Source: Anniella stebbinsi
Taxonomy: Eukaryota > Chordata > Lepidosauria > Squamata > Anniellidae
Length of the DNA: 64,000 nucleotides
Assembly (NCBI GenBank): GCA_029215795.1
Contig: JARDYH010000003.1
Coordinates: 176,898,382 to 176,962,381, forward strand
Direction of reading: 5' to 3'
The translations under genes were made by a program, and so were the position numbers. Shown piece by piece: positions 11,111 to 22,734 of the stretch. Numbering within the stretch: position 1 is the first letter of the stretch; each line of letters opens with the position of its first letter. Under the pieces are notes generated by a model. The model did not search any database. It saw nothing but the letters and a program-made list of their open reading frames with translations, and was not told the DNA's origin.

Positions 11111-12185
11111 CTAGGTTTCAGTGAGGTTTCAGTGAGGGTAAGCAATTGAACAGGGCAGGACAGGAGAAAGCCCATGGATGGTGACTGTTTTCTGGGTGAG
11201 GGAGTAGCAATTACAGAGAGAACATAAGAAGGAAATAGTGGGTGGTTGCCATCATGCTGAAAATATCACCAGAAGACTTAGAAAATCTTAAAGCCCACAA
11301 AGTCAGGTGTTGTGCTTCAGGCAAACACTGTTGGCGGAGCTAAGGATCTTTAGGCTCCAAAAGATAAGTCCAATAATATAAATATTAACCCATTCCAGTA
11401 TTAACACAACTCACAAGATACCAAACATTGCAATGGTTGCAAAAATAAGTATCCTTCCTCTGAAGTGGACTTGTAAGTAATATCATCTTTAAAGAAAGCT
11501 TAACTCCCATCTGTAATTAGTATTTCTCTGCTGAAACTAAGAAGTCAAAATCCCAGAAGTCTTTCTTTCCTAAGGATTTCTAGTGATAGGTTAGCCAAAA
11601 TCCAATCTGGTGAACCATTAAAGTCTGATTTCTGCCAAACTGTTATTTGCATCAGACCATCACCTTCAAATTTAATCATGTTTTATCAGAGCATACTTAT
11701 CTGATACAAACAAAAACATAAATTCTATTCTGCCTTTTGCATCACTCAGTCCTAAGATAAAGAGAATCCAATTTTCAGTGTAAGTGAGCAGTTGCATCCT
11801 TGCAACCCTCTCAGATATCTTACATATAATTAAAATTACTATAAGGTTTTCTAACTTTTCCATTTGCTCAGTAATTGTAATAATGGTTTCCCTTAATCCT
11901 ATATTCTTTTATCTAAAATACATCTGATTTTCTAGTAAGTAATTCCAGTATTTTTCATATTGAGCACTTCACAGTCAATACTTTATGCAACGAAATTATA
12001 GCTCCTGAAAGAGACTGCACAATTTCAACTTATGCCTCACCCATCCTAAGATGAAAAATTAATGTTAAAAATTATCTAATGAAGAAATCCTAGTCATCCA
12101 TTAAAAACAAAACACCCTAATTGGCTCAACAAATTAGAAATGCATTAGAAATTAGTAAAAGCAGGGAAACAGTATTTTTTTTATA

Positions 12186-13256
12186 ATAGGAGACCAAGAG
12201 CAGGCAATGTGATGCCTGTGAGCACCACTGTGCCCCCAGATGCCTTCCTTGTCACTTGCCAAGGTACCCTACACTTCCCACTTAAACACATTAAAAATGC
12301 TTCAAACCAAAGCAAAGGTCTTCAACAGCTGAAGACCTTTCATTTCCCATGAATGCCTCTGGGCTATATTACACGTAGTGATCAGAAGCATTCTTAGGAA
12401 ATGAAGTTGTTTGGTGGTTGCAGGCCAATGCTTTCCTTTCCATCAATGCTTTATTGATGGCCCAGCCATCAATAAAAATGGGGTGGGATTGCTACCACTT
12501 TTGTCTGGTAAGCAGGGATGTGCTAAAAAGAGCAAGAGTAATGGGAGGGAGTTAGGAAGGGCAACAACAAACCAGCTGGGAAGATGGAGTCAGGGAAGCG
12601 AGTCGGGGAGGTAGGGAGAGCTGCAAGAAGCCAGTAGGGTCTGGGAAGCCAGCTAGGAGCAACATGGAGAGTTAGGGAGGGCTGTGTGCTTGTGAGTCTG
12701 AACGGATGGAATTGCATGTGTGTGAGAAAGAGGGAGAGCAGAAAGGATTTAGGGGGAGATTTTGAAGGGATCCAGAAAAACAGCAAATGTGGTTGTCTTG
12801 TGCTTGCACTGAAAAGTAGAAGGGAGGGGTGTGGACGCATGCACAATATATGGTGCACTTGCATGTGTGTTGTGTTTGAGAGAGAGTAGATGAGAATGGA
12901 TAGATGGCTGAGAGCATGTGGGTATGAGTGAGTGCACACATGTTTATGGATGGTGAACTAGAGTGAAAGAAAAAAGAAAGTGAGAGAATGAGTTGCCTGG
13001 CTTGGGGGGGGGGGGGTTACCCTCTGTGAAAAAAGGGTTCTGTTGGCACCAAACACTGAGTTCAAAACAGTTGTTTAGTGTGTTGGATTTGAGCCCCCAC
13101 GTCCCCTTTGTATTCAGTCTTTCAGGCAGGTTACTCGTTGTTTGTGACTAGCCATAACTCCCATAGCAGCCATTTCATGGTGGTGCCCAGAACAATTTCT
13201 CAAATTGCCAGGAGTGCCCTCAGGCCTAAAAAAGTTGCCTACTCCTGAACTGGACT
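12186..13256. repeat. Composite DNA-transposon-like repeat block
   Basis: Unlike its AT-rich flanks, this block is GC-richer. Its left margin reads 'agcaggcaatgtgatgcctg' and its right margin 'aaagttgcctactcctgaac', which are roughly inverted (AGGCAA...TTGCCT). The interior includes 'ccatcaatgctttattgatgg', a (TG)-rich stretch near 12700-12950 and a 13-bp G run. I recognise the right margin as a common lizard repeat but cannot prove that both ends belong to one element. The 138-codon minus frame here is compositional. Confidence 0.35.
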
Positions 13257-15134
13257 TTAAAATACAAGTTATCATTCAAACAACTGATCTGAAAGGCCAA
13301 TAATCTGTCAATCAATCCACAGCTCCTTAAGGTTCAAATTGGTCAGCCACAGGAACTGGAAGCAACAGCAGTTCTTCTCTCCAAATCTCAGAATTTCCAA
13401 TAGCTAGTAGTAGCCATCATCCTTTTATTTTCTAAAAAAAAAAATTAAGTATTAGCTACAATGGACAACAGAACAATCTATGCATTAGGTCAGGCCAAAC
13501 TTCATACACAGAAGGAGATTTACAGCAGAGAAGCAGCAAGGGGTACAGACCACTTCCAATGCCTGTTTCCCTTTGCTTGCAACTCACTCCCCTCGGCTAG
13601 TTTTCTTATGACAAGTCTTATTCTGGCCTCAGATTTCCATTGGGGAAAAAGCATGGAAGTGATGGGGTGAGAATGAAATGCATCTGGTAGGACAAGGACT
13701 CAGTATGGTAGGGGAAGGACTCAGTACAAATTCAAATTGCCCTTAGCCCCCACTATATGAAATTGGTGGCAATCTGCGTTCTAGCACACTTGTCTGCTAC
13801 CATTAAATATGGCTTGCTATCCTCTCTAATTCACCCTTAGTTCAGCTACTCCTTTAAAAGGCTACTTTAGCAATAAAGGCTACTTTAGCAATTAAGAGCT
13901 CAATAAATGGCATCACAAATCCTATGTACAGTGAATTCCAACGTTATGGTAATCCAAACTCTAAACTATTTACATACAGTGCATGCTTATTTAAAGAATT
14001 TTAAGATATGCACTTGCCTTCTCCCAAAAGCAAGAACTTCAAATGCAAAAAAAATATTACTTGCATTAGGAAAAACATGCAAATCTACATATGAAGGCCA
14101 TTACATTTGAAGCCACATTAAGTAAATCAATAATCTAATTGGCACCTCCCTTGCCCACAGTCTCAAGTGATTTTCTTCCATTTTAATTATCTCTGAATTG
14201 GGCATCTTTAGTTGACTTTAGCTCCGGTTATTTTGGATAAGGTTTAATTCATCCTCTATGAAAAAATAGCTGCTCTCTCATCCATATTGGAAAACATTAT
14301 GAACTGTAACTGCTTTCTTGGTCCCATCAAGCTATCTGCCCCCACAAAAACCTAATGAACATTATCCTCTACCTAACTGTAAATAAGCCAAAATATGTTT
14401 ACTTGAAATAATCACATGTTCTTCCTCAGTCTAGTCATTCTTCCATTTCCCCCATTCCTCAGTTGTCTGTGGGTTGGCGGTTTTGGGGGGATCATAAACC
14501 CCTTGAGGTAGGGGCCCAGCATACCTATTCTTTGAAAATAGCATAGTAGCGCCAATTATGTTAATCCATGTTAGTATCACTTCAGCAGACATGGGGACAC
14601 AATTGGTACTGGATCTGTTGATAGGGCTAGTTCCTAGCTATATATTTTTATTGGTTGGTCCATCGTTGCTTGTTAAAGCAGCTGCCTCAGGGAGCGGGGG
14701 GGGGGGGGGGGAGAACTGTCTGCAAGATGGAACAAGCCTTCACCTCAACTTTGTGAAAACGAAAGAAAATATTCCAGGATAGGGTGTAGATTCTTATTAT
14801 CTGTCTGAAAAATTTCAACTGAAAGTTCTAAGTAATGGCTAGTGGTATTTCATTCTATTTTCCTAAATATATTAATCTTTGAAACCTACAACGTAAATTC
14901 TGTAGATGTTCTCCCCAGTCCAAAGGACTGGAGCAAATGCAAAGCATTTAAGCAATTGCAGTGGTCAATTGGTTACAGGTAAACAACTGTGTTTCAAATG
15001 CCTATCAAATAGCTGTACTCTGGTGACCAGAAATTAAAACCATGGTATACACTGCTCCAGACTCAGATTAGTAACGAGACTGGAGGAATTTATCAAGAAT
15101 CTTTACTATGGGTCAAGACAATAAACAATGCCAT

Positions 15135-15264
15135 CATAAGAACATAACAAGAGTCATGCTGGATCAGGCCAAGGGTCCATCTAGTCCAACGTTCTATTCA
15201 CACAGTGGCCAACCAGCAGATGACCAGAAACCCACAAGCAGGACACAGGTATAACAGCACCTGT
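15135..15264 (+). repeat. Interspersed reptile repeat ('gctggatcaggccaagggtcc' family)
   Basis: Begins 'cataagaacataacaagag', then 'atgctggatcaggccaaggg', then 'cacagtggccaaccagc'. A second copy is at 26961-27158. I recognise the consensus as abundant in reptiles, but I am not certain of its class. Confidence 0.6.
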
Positions 15265-16670
15265 ATCTCAAGTTGAGGAAAAACATACTTGGGAGACAAG
15301 AGCAGTGGAAATATCATTGCAAATCAATCAATATGTTGGCATATTGAAAGGTCATCATGAACATACCCATTCTATAACAGGACATTCATTTACTAAGAAC
15401 TGTAGTGTGGCACAATGAAATTATAAGCATACTTACGGTGGTAAGTGCCACGGAAATGAACAGGACTCATAATGTACTAGAATCAGAGTAACAACATCAA
15501 TGCTTATCCACCAGGAATGGTTTGGTGGCAAAATTTATATGTTCCTTTAAAATGTTTTTCTGTCTGTAGCTGTGATAATCTCAGACATTGCTGTTTGGAA
15601 CTGAATGTACCAGCCTCACCATACAAGCAACAGCAAGTAAGAAATCTTTGTGAAACTGTAAAATATGCCTTGGAAAGATTTGCTGATTAAACATGCTAAT
15701 TTTAAGGAGGTTCTTTAATTTATCCCACCTGCATACAATCTGGGCAATATAATTCCTTGTATAAAGAATAAAGCTGGAACACTGAAAAAAATCAAGCTGT
15801 TCGTGGATTTGGTCAAGACTCCTGGAAACCCACTTAATATACACTTAGTACTGCTACTGTGACAGCTTCTGAAAATGCATCAGAAACATGAATTGATACG
15901 CAACTTGCACATTACTAAATTGTTTTCAAAGATGTTTGTACTAAGAGTGCTTTTTGTGGTGTGCCTTGTTTTAATAATGATTTTATTTTTTCATGTGATT
16001 GTTTGATTTTAAGCTACCTTGAAATTATGTTTGATTTTAAGCTACCTTGAAATTATTTTGATTAGGTAGGATATAAATATATTAAACAGTCAGCAGAGTG
16101 AGCAGGAAGGAATTGAAAGCTATCCAAAATCTACTTGCCTTACCTCTCTTTTAATGTGCCCAGTATAGAAACCAAGCAGGGTGCTAGGGGAAAGAAACTC
16201 CCTCCTCAGTGTGCAGCATAAAAATGCAACTCTAGTCCTCTTCTGCCAGCTCCCAGCTAACTAGTAGATTTTCTTTTTTGCTGGCTAGAAACTTGGGGTG
16301 GGGGGGTTAGTTAGAAGGCTGGTTAAGGTAATGAAATTCACATGAGAATTTATCATTCCTGACCACTTAAAGCATAACAACTAAAAAGACTGACAAATCT
16401 GCCTCAAAAAATTAAAAATCAAGCTACAACACAGGCCAGCAGGGTAAGATTTACTTGTCAAGGTTCAATGGACCCTGCAGAACTTTGTAATTATTTTTTT
16501 GTACAAACAGAAAATACAGATTTTTTTTTATTTACAAAAATACAAGAGATCTAGCCCAGTACTCTTGAAGAGATATAACCACATAGCAATGTGGCTTATG
16601 ATACAGACAAAATGCCAAGACCTTTCCTACTCTATTTTGAGAAGTTGCTGGCGATATAATGAGGCAAAAA

Positions 16671-16799
16671 CCAACATAAGTCCTACTTAGAGTAGACCCA
16701 TTGAAATGAATTGGACTTAAGTTAATCATAACTAACTTAAGTTCCATTCATTTCAATGGGTTTACTCTAAGTAGGACTTACATTGGATTTTATCCATGG
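16671..16799. repeat. Foldback repeat, near-perfect palindrome
   Basis: The best copy of the family. The left arm 'agtcctacttagagtagacc' pairs with the right arm 'ggtttactctaagtaggact', and 'attgaaatgaattggactta' pairs with 'ttccattcatttcaat', around a centre of 'ttaatcataactaactt'. It could form a hairpin of more than 50 bp. Non-coding MITE. Confidence 0.75.
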
Positions 16800-17116
16800 A
16801 CTTCAGCTAGCTCAGGCATTTTGTAATTTTCCCTCAAACAACCAGCAAGGAAATTAGGGAAGGGTTTCTCACCTGAAGATTCTCCACAGTCAGTGGAGCC
16901 TCATATTTTAAGTTCAGAATGCCTGTAAGTAATTTCAAATCATCAATAGGCTGGCCAGATTAAATATATGGGAATAAATGGTAATTTTGGCATTGAATAA
17001 GAGTATGTAGGATATATGCATAATAGAAATAAAAGAAGCAAGAAACAACATGCATAAAGTTGATTCAGAAGTGTACCTAGCAAGGCATCTCCACAATCTA
17101 CCTCTGTCCACACATG

Positions 17117-17592
17117 AAGGGTTGTATCCAATATTAGTCCTACTTAGAGTACACCAACTGAAATGAATGGGATTTAAGTCTCATTCATTTTAATGAGCCC
17201 ATTCTAAATAAGACTTTGACCCCCTCTAGATGGATTCCGTTTGACGCCTGGTTAGCCGATTATGCGCATAATCGCTGAAGCGCTTTATCGTAAATGCTTG
17301 TATGCAGGAGGTAATTGAGCACTCAACTGGTGACCTTACCGGTTGTTTCAAATGCGCTTTACAAGTAGTTAATGCGGAGAATCGCTTGTTCACATAGTCA
17401 AAATGCGCTTTAAAGGCCGGAGCAAAATAAAACTTGCTATTTAACGCGCATTCAATAACGCGCATAATCGCAGAGAAAACGCGCCTCTACGCCCGATTTG
17501 TACTCCGTTCTTGTAGAGGTAAATTTTTTAATGCGCCTTGAAAGAGCTTTAAATGCCTTTTGTAGAGGTAGCCTAACATGGGATACAACCCA
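17117..17592. repeat. Foldback repeat split by an insertion
   Basis: The left part (17117-17215, 'ggttgtatccaatattagtc' to 'ctaaataagact') and the last 20 bases (17573-17592, 'taacatgggatacaaccc') are the two ends of one foldback repeat of the 16671-16799 family. The right arm's outer part is separated from the rest by about 357 bp of unrelated CpG-rich DNA. Confidence 0.65.
17216..17572. mobile_element. CpG/GCGC-rich insertion of unknown family
   Basis: Sharply different from its surroundings: many CpG and GCGC sites in an AT-rich intron. It contains an 18-bp perfect palindrome (CGATTATGCGCATAATCG, 17257-17274), a second copy of GCGCATAATCGC (about 17462-17473), and repeated 'aaatgcgcttta' (near 17350 and 17402). 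The ends are weakly inverted (CCCCTCTA near 17221; TAGAGGTA near 17572). It interrupts a foldback repeat, so it is an insertion. The superfamily is unknown, and the frame of 79 codons inside is not protein-like. Confidence 0.5.
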
Positions 17593-20399
17593 AAGCAAAT
17601 AGATCACAAGGGAGAGACATATACCCTTCCAATCTCAATTCTATTAGCTTGGCATTAACATGCCAGACTCTTCTTCCAAAAGCTTATACCAGTATATCTC
17701 AGTCTAATACATAAAAACTGTATCACAATATCTCAATTTCTCCTCTCATTGGACTGTAAGAAAGAGGGAAGCACAAACGTATCACCAACTTTTACAATTG
17801 TTGTTTGTAATTATAAGTCCTAGTGGCCAAATACTGACGAATACATTAGTCATATAAAGAGCAACTAAAGAACAACTTTTGGGAATATATACTAATTCAT
17901 GCTACTCAATATTAAAATCAAATTAGTGTGCCATTGCCAGCATAACCAATGGTGAGAGATACTGAGAGTTGTAGAAGAAAACATCTGGGGCACAACAAGT
18001 TGTCCACCCACACTTTAGGATCAGATGGTTGTAAAACTTATTCAGGAAGACTGCTAAAATTCTAAACATTTGTTTGTTCCCCAGAAAATAACTTTACTTT
18101 AGACCAGAATTTCAAAAGCAGATTTTAAAACCGAACAATTCTATACATTCTTCTTATAATTTCCTATTCCAAATCAGACACGAATGTCCCCCTAGATGTT
18201 CATCTTGCTCAGTTAGCAACAGATATTTGAAAGTCTCTACAGCAAATACATGTTACTGCAAACAGTATTCCACCGTATTCACATAATCCAGTTTAGCTAC
18301 GCACCTCGATCCCAAATGCTACTAGATAAAAGAAATAGAGCTCCCTACAAAACAGAACTTTATGAATGGGTATCTGACCCATCTTTTTGAAGATAAGACC
18401 GGGTTCATACAAAATGAACAACGCACAGTTTATTAGCCATCGGCTGTTTGGCAGGAGTGACCACCGAGCTGGCTCCTGACCACTCATTTCCACTTTGCTA
18501 AACAACTCAGGGATGCCTCACTCCTGGGCTGTTGTCCGTGATGTGCAAACCTGGAACTCTGGGTTGCTGAGGGAAAAGTAACTCAAACTTTTAACCAAAC
18601 CATGGTTGAAAGTGTACTGATGAACATGGTAAATGTTTTTGCTATTATGAACTTGTCATACCCAATATCAGGTTATTTATTTTTAATTTAATTTGCTAGA
18701 ATGGAACACGTGCACCAAATATAAAATCAATGAATTATATGAAACAGGCTTTGAGAAACATTTGATCATTCAATCAATTTTATCATACAGCTTGAAACAC
18801 CAACTTCTAGGTAAAGTTTCAAAAATTAAAACCTGCCTCATAAGAAGTAACTCATTGCAATTCAAATAAATCATACAATTCAAATTAATATTGGTAGATC
18901 CCATTTTAATTCTTTTTTAAAAAAAGCATCACATGCACAGTACTCAGACTGCAAGACAGAATTAAAAGCCTGGAAATGTAATTCTAGGAGGCTGTCTTCA
19001 AATAAATATTTTATGCTTTAGGCTCTAAACTCTCCAAGTTTAGAGATTTAAGAATGTACAAAATATAAGAATGTACAAAATATCCTTCTATCACCTAATT
19101 ATCCAGCATTGGCTTTCCAAAGTTTATGACATGAACTGCAGTCTAAAAGAAATTCTGTATTTAAGAACACTCAAAATAAATTTCAGATTGCCAACACCTA
19201 ATATCTGCACTATATTTGCTTTTTAAAAAAGTAACACAAAATTATGTGAAATACTCAACATAAAGGCAAGGAAAGGTGAAAGTGATTTAAATATATTATT
19301 AGTATATAATTACTGCACCCACAAGTAAAATGGGGGGGGGGGGTCTATCCATTAAAAAAGGACTTGAAACCATTTTAGATATTGCTACTTTCAAGACATC
19401 AGAAGTGCTTTGGTTACAATAGATTTTATACATTTGGAAAACATATGGGCATCTTGACTGCTACTAGGTAAACTCTCCAGGATAGCAGTCTCTCAAGCCG
19501 TATTTAAGACATATAGAAGGAAACTAATTTAGTTTCAAAAATATTTATGATCTCATGACACTTCTGACCCTTACAGAACACATTTACATACACAGGAAGG
19601 CAATTGGCCAATAGGGTCCTGAGCCTTACTTCTGCATGTCCTGATGAGAAGCATTACAACCTTCCATCATATTTTAGTCAGCATCTTTTAGAGGGTGACT
19701 ATAGTACTCTCCATCATTAGATTTCACTGCACTTTATAACAGCATTCTGGCCAATGCAAACAGCAACAAATTCATATATATTTCTCCGTCCCCTCCATCT
19801 CTTCGCTGAAACATTATTCACATTAAGCTAAGTTAAATACCATCACCTGGTTTTGTATTCACAATCGGTAAAGCAGATTAAAATTTCCACTTCACACTCA
19901 AGCATGCATTGAAACCGTGAGGGAGCAGGGCACCCACGCTTCTAACCCCTCCTTAGTCACAAAGTGGGGTGGGGTACATGGGAGAAGCAGTGGTAAGTTC
20001 GTGTCGCAGGGGAACAAGGCGGTCACGTTTTAAACATGCATTTAAGTGATATTGAGTATGCGATAGGAGATGAAAACTGGATAGATGGAAGGAGTAGGAG
20101 CGAGGAAGGAAGGAATGCCAGATTTTAAACGGTCCCTTTATTGCAGGAGGAAACAGATGTACAGAATAGGGAGGGAGAAAAAAACTCCAGAGAAATGGCG
20201 AGTAACCAACCTCATCTACGATCTCTTTCAGGAGGGTTTAAAAAGTAGCTTCTTGACCGCAGCCTCGCCTTCTCTCTCACTCTTTCAGAGACCACGACTT
20301 CAGTATCTTATTGCAGGGGCGAGGGGAGTGGGGAGAAAAAATAAACTAAACGCAAGCACCTACATGCCCCAACCTGAGGCCGTGGTAGGGGGGCAGGAG

Positions 20400-21350
20400 G
20401 AAGAGGAGGTAAGCTACTGATACTGACCCACTCGTCTTTCCTCTCCTCGTGAGCCACACACAGGAGACGGCAGGCATGATAGGTGGGAGGCTTCTTCCTT
20501 CCCTCCCTCTGTGGAATTATTATTGAAGGGAATTCTTTCTTTCTCCCTCGCTTTGCCGAGCGGGAAGAAGAGGGCATATGGAAAATGCCAAGGGGGGAGC
20601 GGTGACGGCGGGAAGGAGGAATGGGGAGGGGGGACTGCGGTGAATGCGGGGCCGCAGCAGGGCACTCACCGTCTCTCTCCGCTCTTGCAGCAATAACTAG
20701 CCCCGTCCGCCTCTTTTTCACATCTTCATACAGCCGCCGCCGCGCGCCGCTCAGCCCCTCCCCTTTCTGTGTCTGTTGGGCTCGTGCCAACCGGGTCCGT
20801 TTGGGTTTGAAGTTCGAACGCTTTCTTTCAATGGCCCCGCTCGCAGGCAGGCGCTTGTGAGAATTCGGTGGGAGAGAGGGAGGGGGCGGTTGGAGGGGGA
20901 AGAAGAGAGAAAACGCGGACCTTCCCCCGCACAAAGCTTCACAATAGACATAGAGCGGCGCGCGCGCGTGTATGTGTGAGTGTGCCGAAGGCGGGGCTTA
21001 TCCTTCGACTCCAGGACTCTTTCCTGGAACGGGGGTGGTGAGGTTGGTAAAAGGGGAGGAGGGCGGAGGTGCCATTCACGTAATCACCTCACCGGCGTGC
21101 CTTACATCTCTCTTGACATTCATTATAAAGGAGTCGGGAGACCCCCCCTCTACCATCTTTCACAGCTTCCCTCCTCCCCCCACCGCAAGGCGTCGGGTGG
21201 TACAGGCTAGTTGTGTTATCCGTAGCAGTGAGAGCAATGGAGGAGGCGCCAGAACGATTGCGGCGTTTACTCAAGCCGGCTTCTCGCAGCCAATCAGAAT
21301 AAGAGGAGGCGGAGCTGGGGGCTGTTCTAAAGAGACTGGGGGGACGCCGA
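20400..21350. promoter_or_regulatory. CpG island, putative WASF1 promoter
   Basis: GC-rich with dense CpG dinucleotides (e.g. 'gccgccgccgcgcgccgctc' near 20735, 'gcggcgcgcgcgcg' near 20955). An NF-Y type CCAAT box (agCCAATcag, 21290-21294) and GC boxes lie in the upper part. A minus-strand splice donor at 20670 marks transcription leaving leftward. Such an island is where the first exon of the gene divergent from CDC40 should be. The transcription start cannot be fixed from sequence alone. Confidence 0.6.
20670..20950 (-). other. WASF1: Putative first non-coding exon of WASF1
   Basis: The minus strand has a strong donor, GAGACG|GTGAGTGCC, placing the exon end at 20670. The upstream (right) boundary is only estimated because no TATA box or clear initiator decides it. 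The exon is inside a CpG island, non-coding in appearance, and transcribed away from CDC40, as WASF1 is in other vertebrates. Long minus-strand frames overlapping it (for example 208 codons at 20308-20934) run through the donor and are explained by GC content. Confidence 0.5.
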
Positions 21351-21599
21351 CTCGATATGTATTTATTTCTTATAAATAACAACTCAATTCAGTATCAGCC
21401 TTACTTCTTTGAGAAGGCAAATAATTTGTACGGGTATTTTGTACATTCTTCAGTGCCTTCCTCCATTTTCCTTTTGAGAAGTGCTTGCTTAGAAAAGAAA
21501 GGAGATGAGAAGCTCAAGAACTGTAGATCAAATGTCGCGGGCTCTGATACTGTCACTAAAGTCCTGTTAAAGTTTATAGGATTCCCCCCCCCCCCATCT

Positions 21600-22210
21600 A
21601 GATCGCTAAGAAGAAGCTAGGCTGCAATCCTATTACTTTATTTGGCAGCAAGCCATATCCAACACAATTCCGAGTAAACGAAATAGGAGTAAACTAGAGT
21701 GTTGATTCTAAGTCAGTCGTCACTCAGTCACTCAGTGGGACTTGCTTTCTAGTAAGATAGTAAATGATTAAGTAGTTATCGAAATTAATAAGGTTGACTT
21801 CTGAGTAAACATGCATCGGATTGGGCTATAATACACTTACAGTGCAAGGTGTGTTCTGAGAAGAACTATCGACTTCACAACAACTGAACCTATTAAAATG
21901 AGTGACACCGAAGGGTATCGGTATCCTAAAGTTATGTGAAAGTTACATCATTTTGCTTATTTTTCGGTTCTTCTGGGAGTACTTCGGAAAACAATCAAGT
22001 TTGGTTTGCTGATGAGAAACCTCGAGATGTTGGGGGGGGGGGGGTAGTAGAAAACTGTACCTCTTCAGCCAGTTTACAACAGATCATAACGATTTTTCTT
22101 TTCTTTTGAAGTTACAGCCCCTCTGGTACATGTTTACTCGGAAGGTAGCCCTACTAAATTCAAGAGACCTTACTCTCAACTAAGTGTGCACAGGATTACA
22201 GCCTTACATC
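21600..22210. repeat. Foldback-repeat fragments between the two promoters
   Basis: Contains broken copies of the lizard family whose unit reads about 'gctgcaatcctat ... gacttctgagtaaacatgca'. Pieces are at about 21620-21660, 21785-21840 ('ttgacttctgagtaaacatg') and 22128-22206 ('catgtttactcgg ... cacaggattacagcc'). A 13-bp G run is at 22032-22044. These insertions help explain why the two CpG-rich first exons are about 1.6 kb apart. Confidence 0.5.
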
Positions 22211-22479
22211 CCAGGGATCAGTCTTAGGTTGACTAGGGGTGGTTTCGGGTAGGCAGTTGCATGCTGGGATTTGTATACTTGTTGAAAACCCTACACAGTT
22301 TGATCTTAAAACCAGCAAGAGGATGGATTGTGCTTATCGTGGCAGCATTTCAATCGGCGCCTAAAAATAAATATAGTATATGTTCAAGCATTTTTATTAT
22401 ATAAAATTAGTCAGCGTGAACGAATGAGTAAATCATTCGAAAGGGAAAGAAGCTGGTTTTACAGAGCTGCCAGGACGAG

Positions 22480-22536
22480 GCGGGCACTCCACGGGCCCCC
22501 TCCCTCCTGCTGGCGTCCCACTTCCGTTTTGCCAAG
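22480..22536 (+). promoter_or_regulatory. CDC40: CDC40 proximal promoter / leader
   Basis: GC-rich segment just before the start codon, without a TATA box. An ETS/GABP-type site ACTTCCG is at 22520-22526. The start codon sits in CCAAGATGTCGGCCGCC, one mismatch from the YY1 element AAGATGGCGGC typical of TATA-less housekeeping promoters whose translation start overlaps the factor site. Transcription start probably lies within the preceding ~60 bp. Confidence 0.55.
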
Positions 22537-22734
22537 ATGTCGGCCGCCATCGCTGCGCTCGCGTCGTACGGCGGCTCGGATTCAGACTCCGACTCGGGCT
22601 CGGAAGCTGAGGGCAGGCCCAGCCGTTCAGCGCAGGTTGCCGGCGGGGATGCCATGTTGCACCTCGCCTCGTCTGCTGCTGCCCAGCAAGTGCTGTTACC
22701 CATGGTGGACTCGGCCCCCGCAGTGGCTGTGAAG
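22537..22734 (+). CDS. CDC40: CDC40 exon 1: pre-mRNA splicing factor PRP17, N-terminus
   Basis: Codes for 66 residues starting MSAAIAALASYGGSD and ends AAG|GTAAGA. CDC40 (PRP17) joins the spliceosome for the second catalytic step and is nuclear. The full protein is about 580 residues with a C-terminal WD40 propeller. The start is fixed by the match of MSAAIAAL to vertebrate CDC40, by its context (GCCAAGATGT) and by the promoter just upstream. A Ser/Asp/Gly-rich acidic run (residues 12-25) is followed by low-complexity sequence, then DSAPAVAVK, which is conserved before the exon 1/2 junction. The mid part (residues 26-55) is diverged, as expected of a disordered tail. Intron phase 0. All eight exons here join in one open frame. 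Confidence 0.95.

Larger units (their letters stand above)
8639..20669. other. Putative WASF1 intron (first-exon side)
   Basis: About 12 kb with no supported coding exon on either strand. It holds an L2 3' tail (10588-10800), a composite repeat (12186-13256), an interspersed reptile repeat (15135-15264), foldback repeats (16671-16799, 17117-17592) with a nested CpG-rich insertion (17216-17572), and poly-G tracts (13004-13016, 14696-14711, 19332-19343). At 9769-9798 a 14-15 bp unit (ggattagatcaagg) is duplicated. At 16004-16060 a unit of about 27 bp (gattttaagctaccttgaaa) is repeated in tandem. The rest is AT-rich unique-looking DNA. Confidence 0.5.

Noticed and set aside
12523..12939. 138-codon minus-strand frame rich in Ser/His/Pro/Leu
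   Set aside because: It lies in a TG-rich simple stretch inside a repeat block. Three overlapping frames of similar composition are all open there.
20308..20934. 208-codon minus-strand frame in the CpG island
   Set aside because: It is Pro/Arg/Ser-rich with no domain, runs straight through a strong splice donor at 20670, and is paralleled by several other long frames in the same GC-rich stretch. Explained by base composition.
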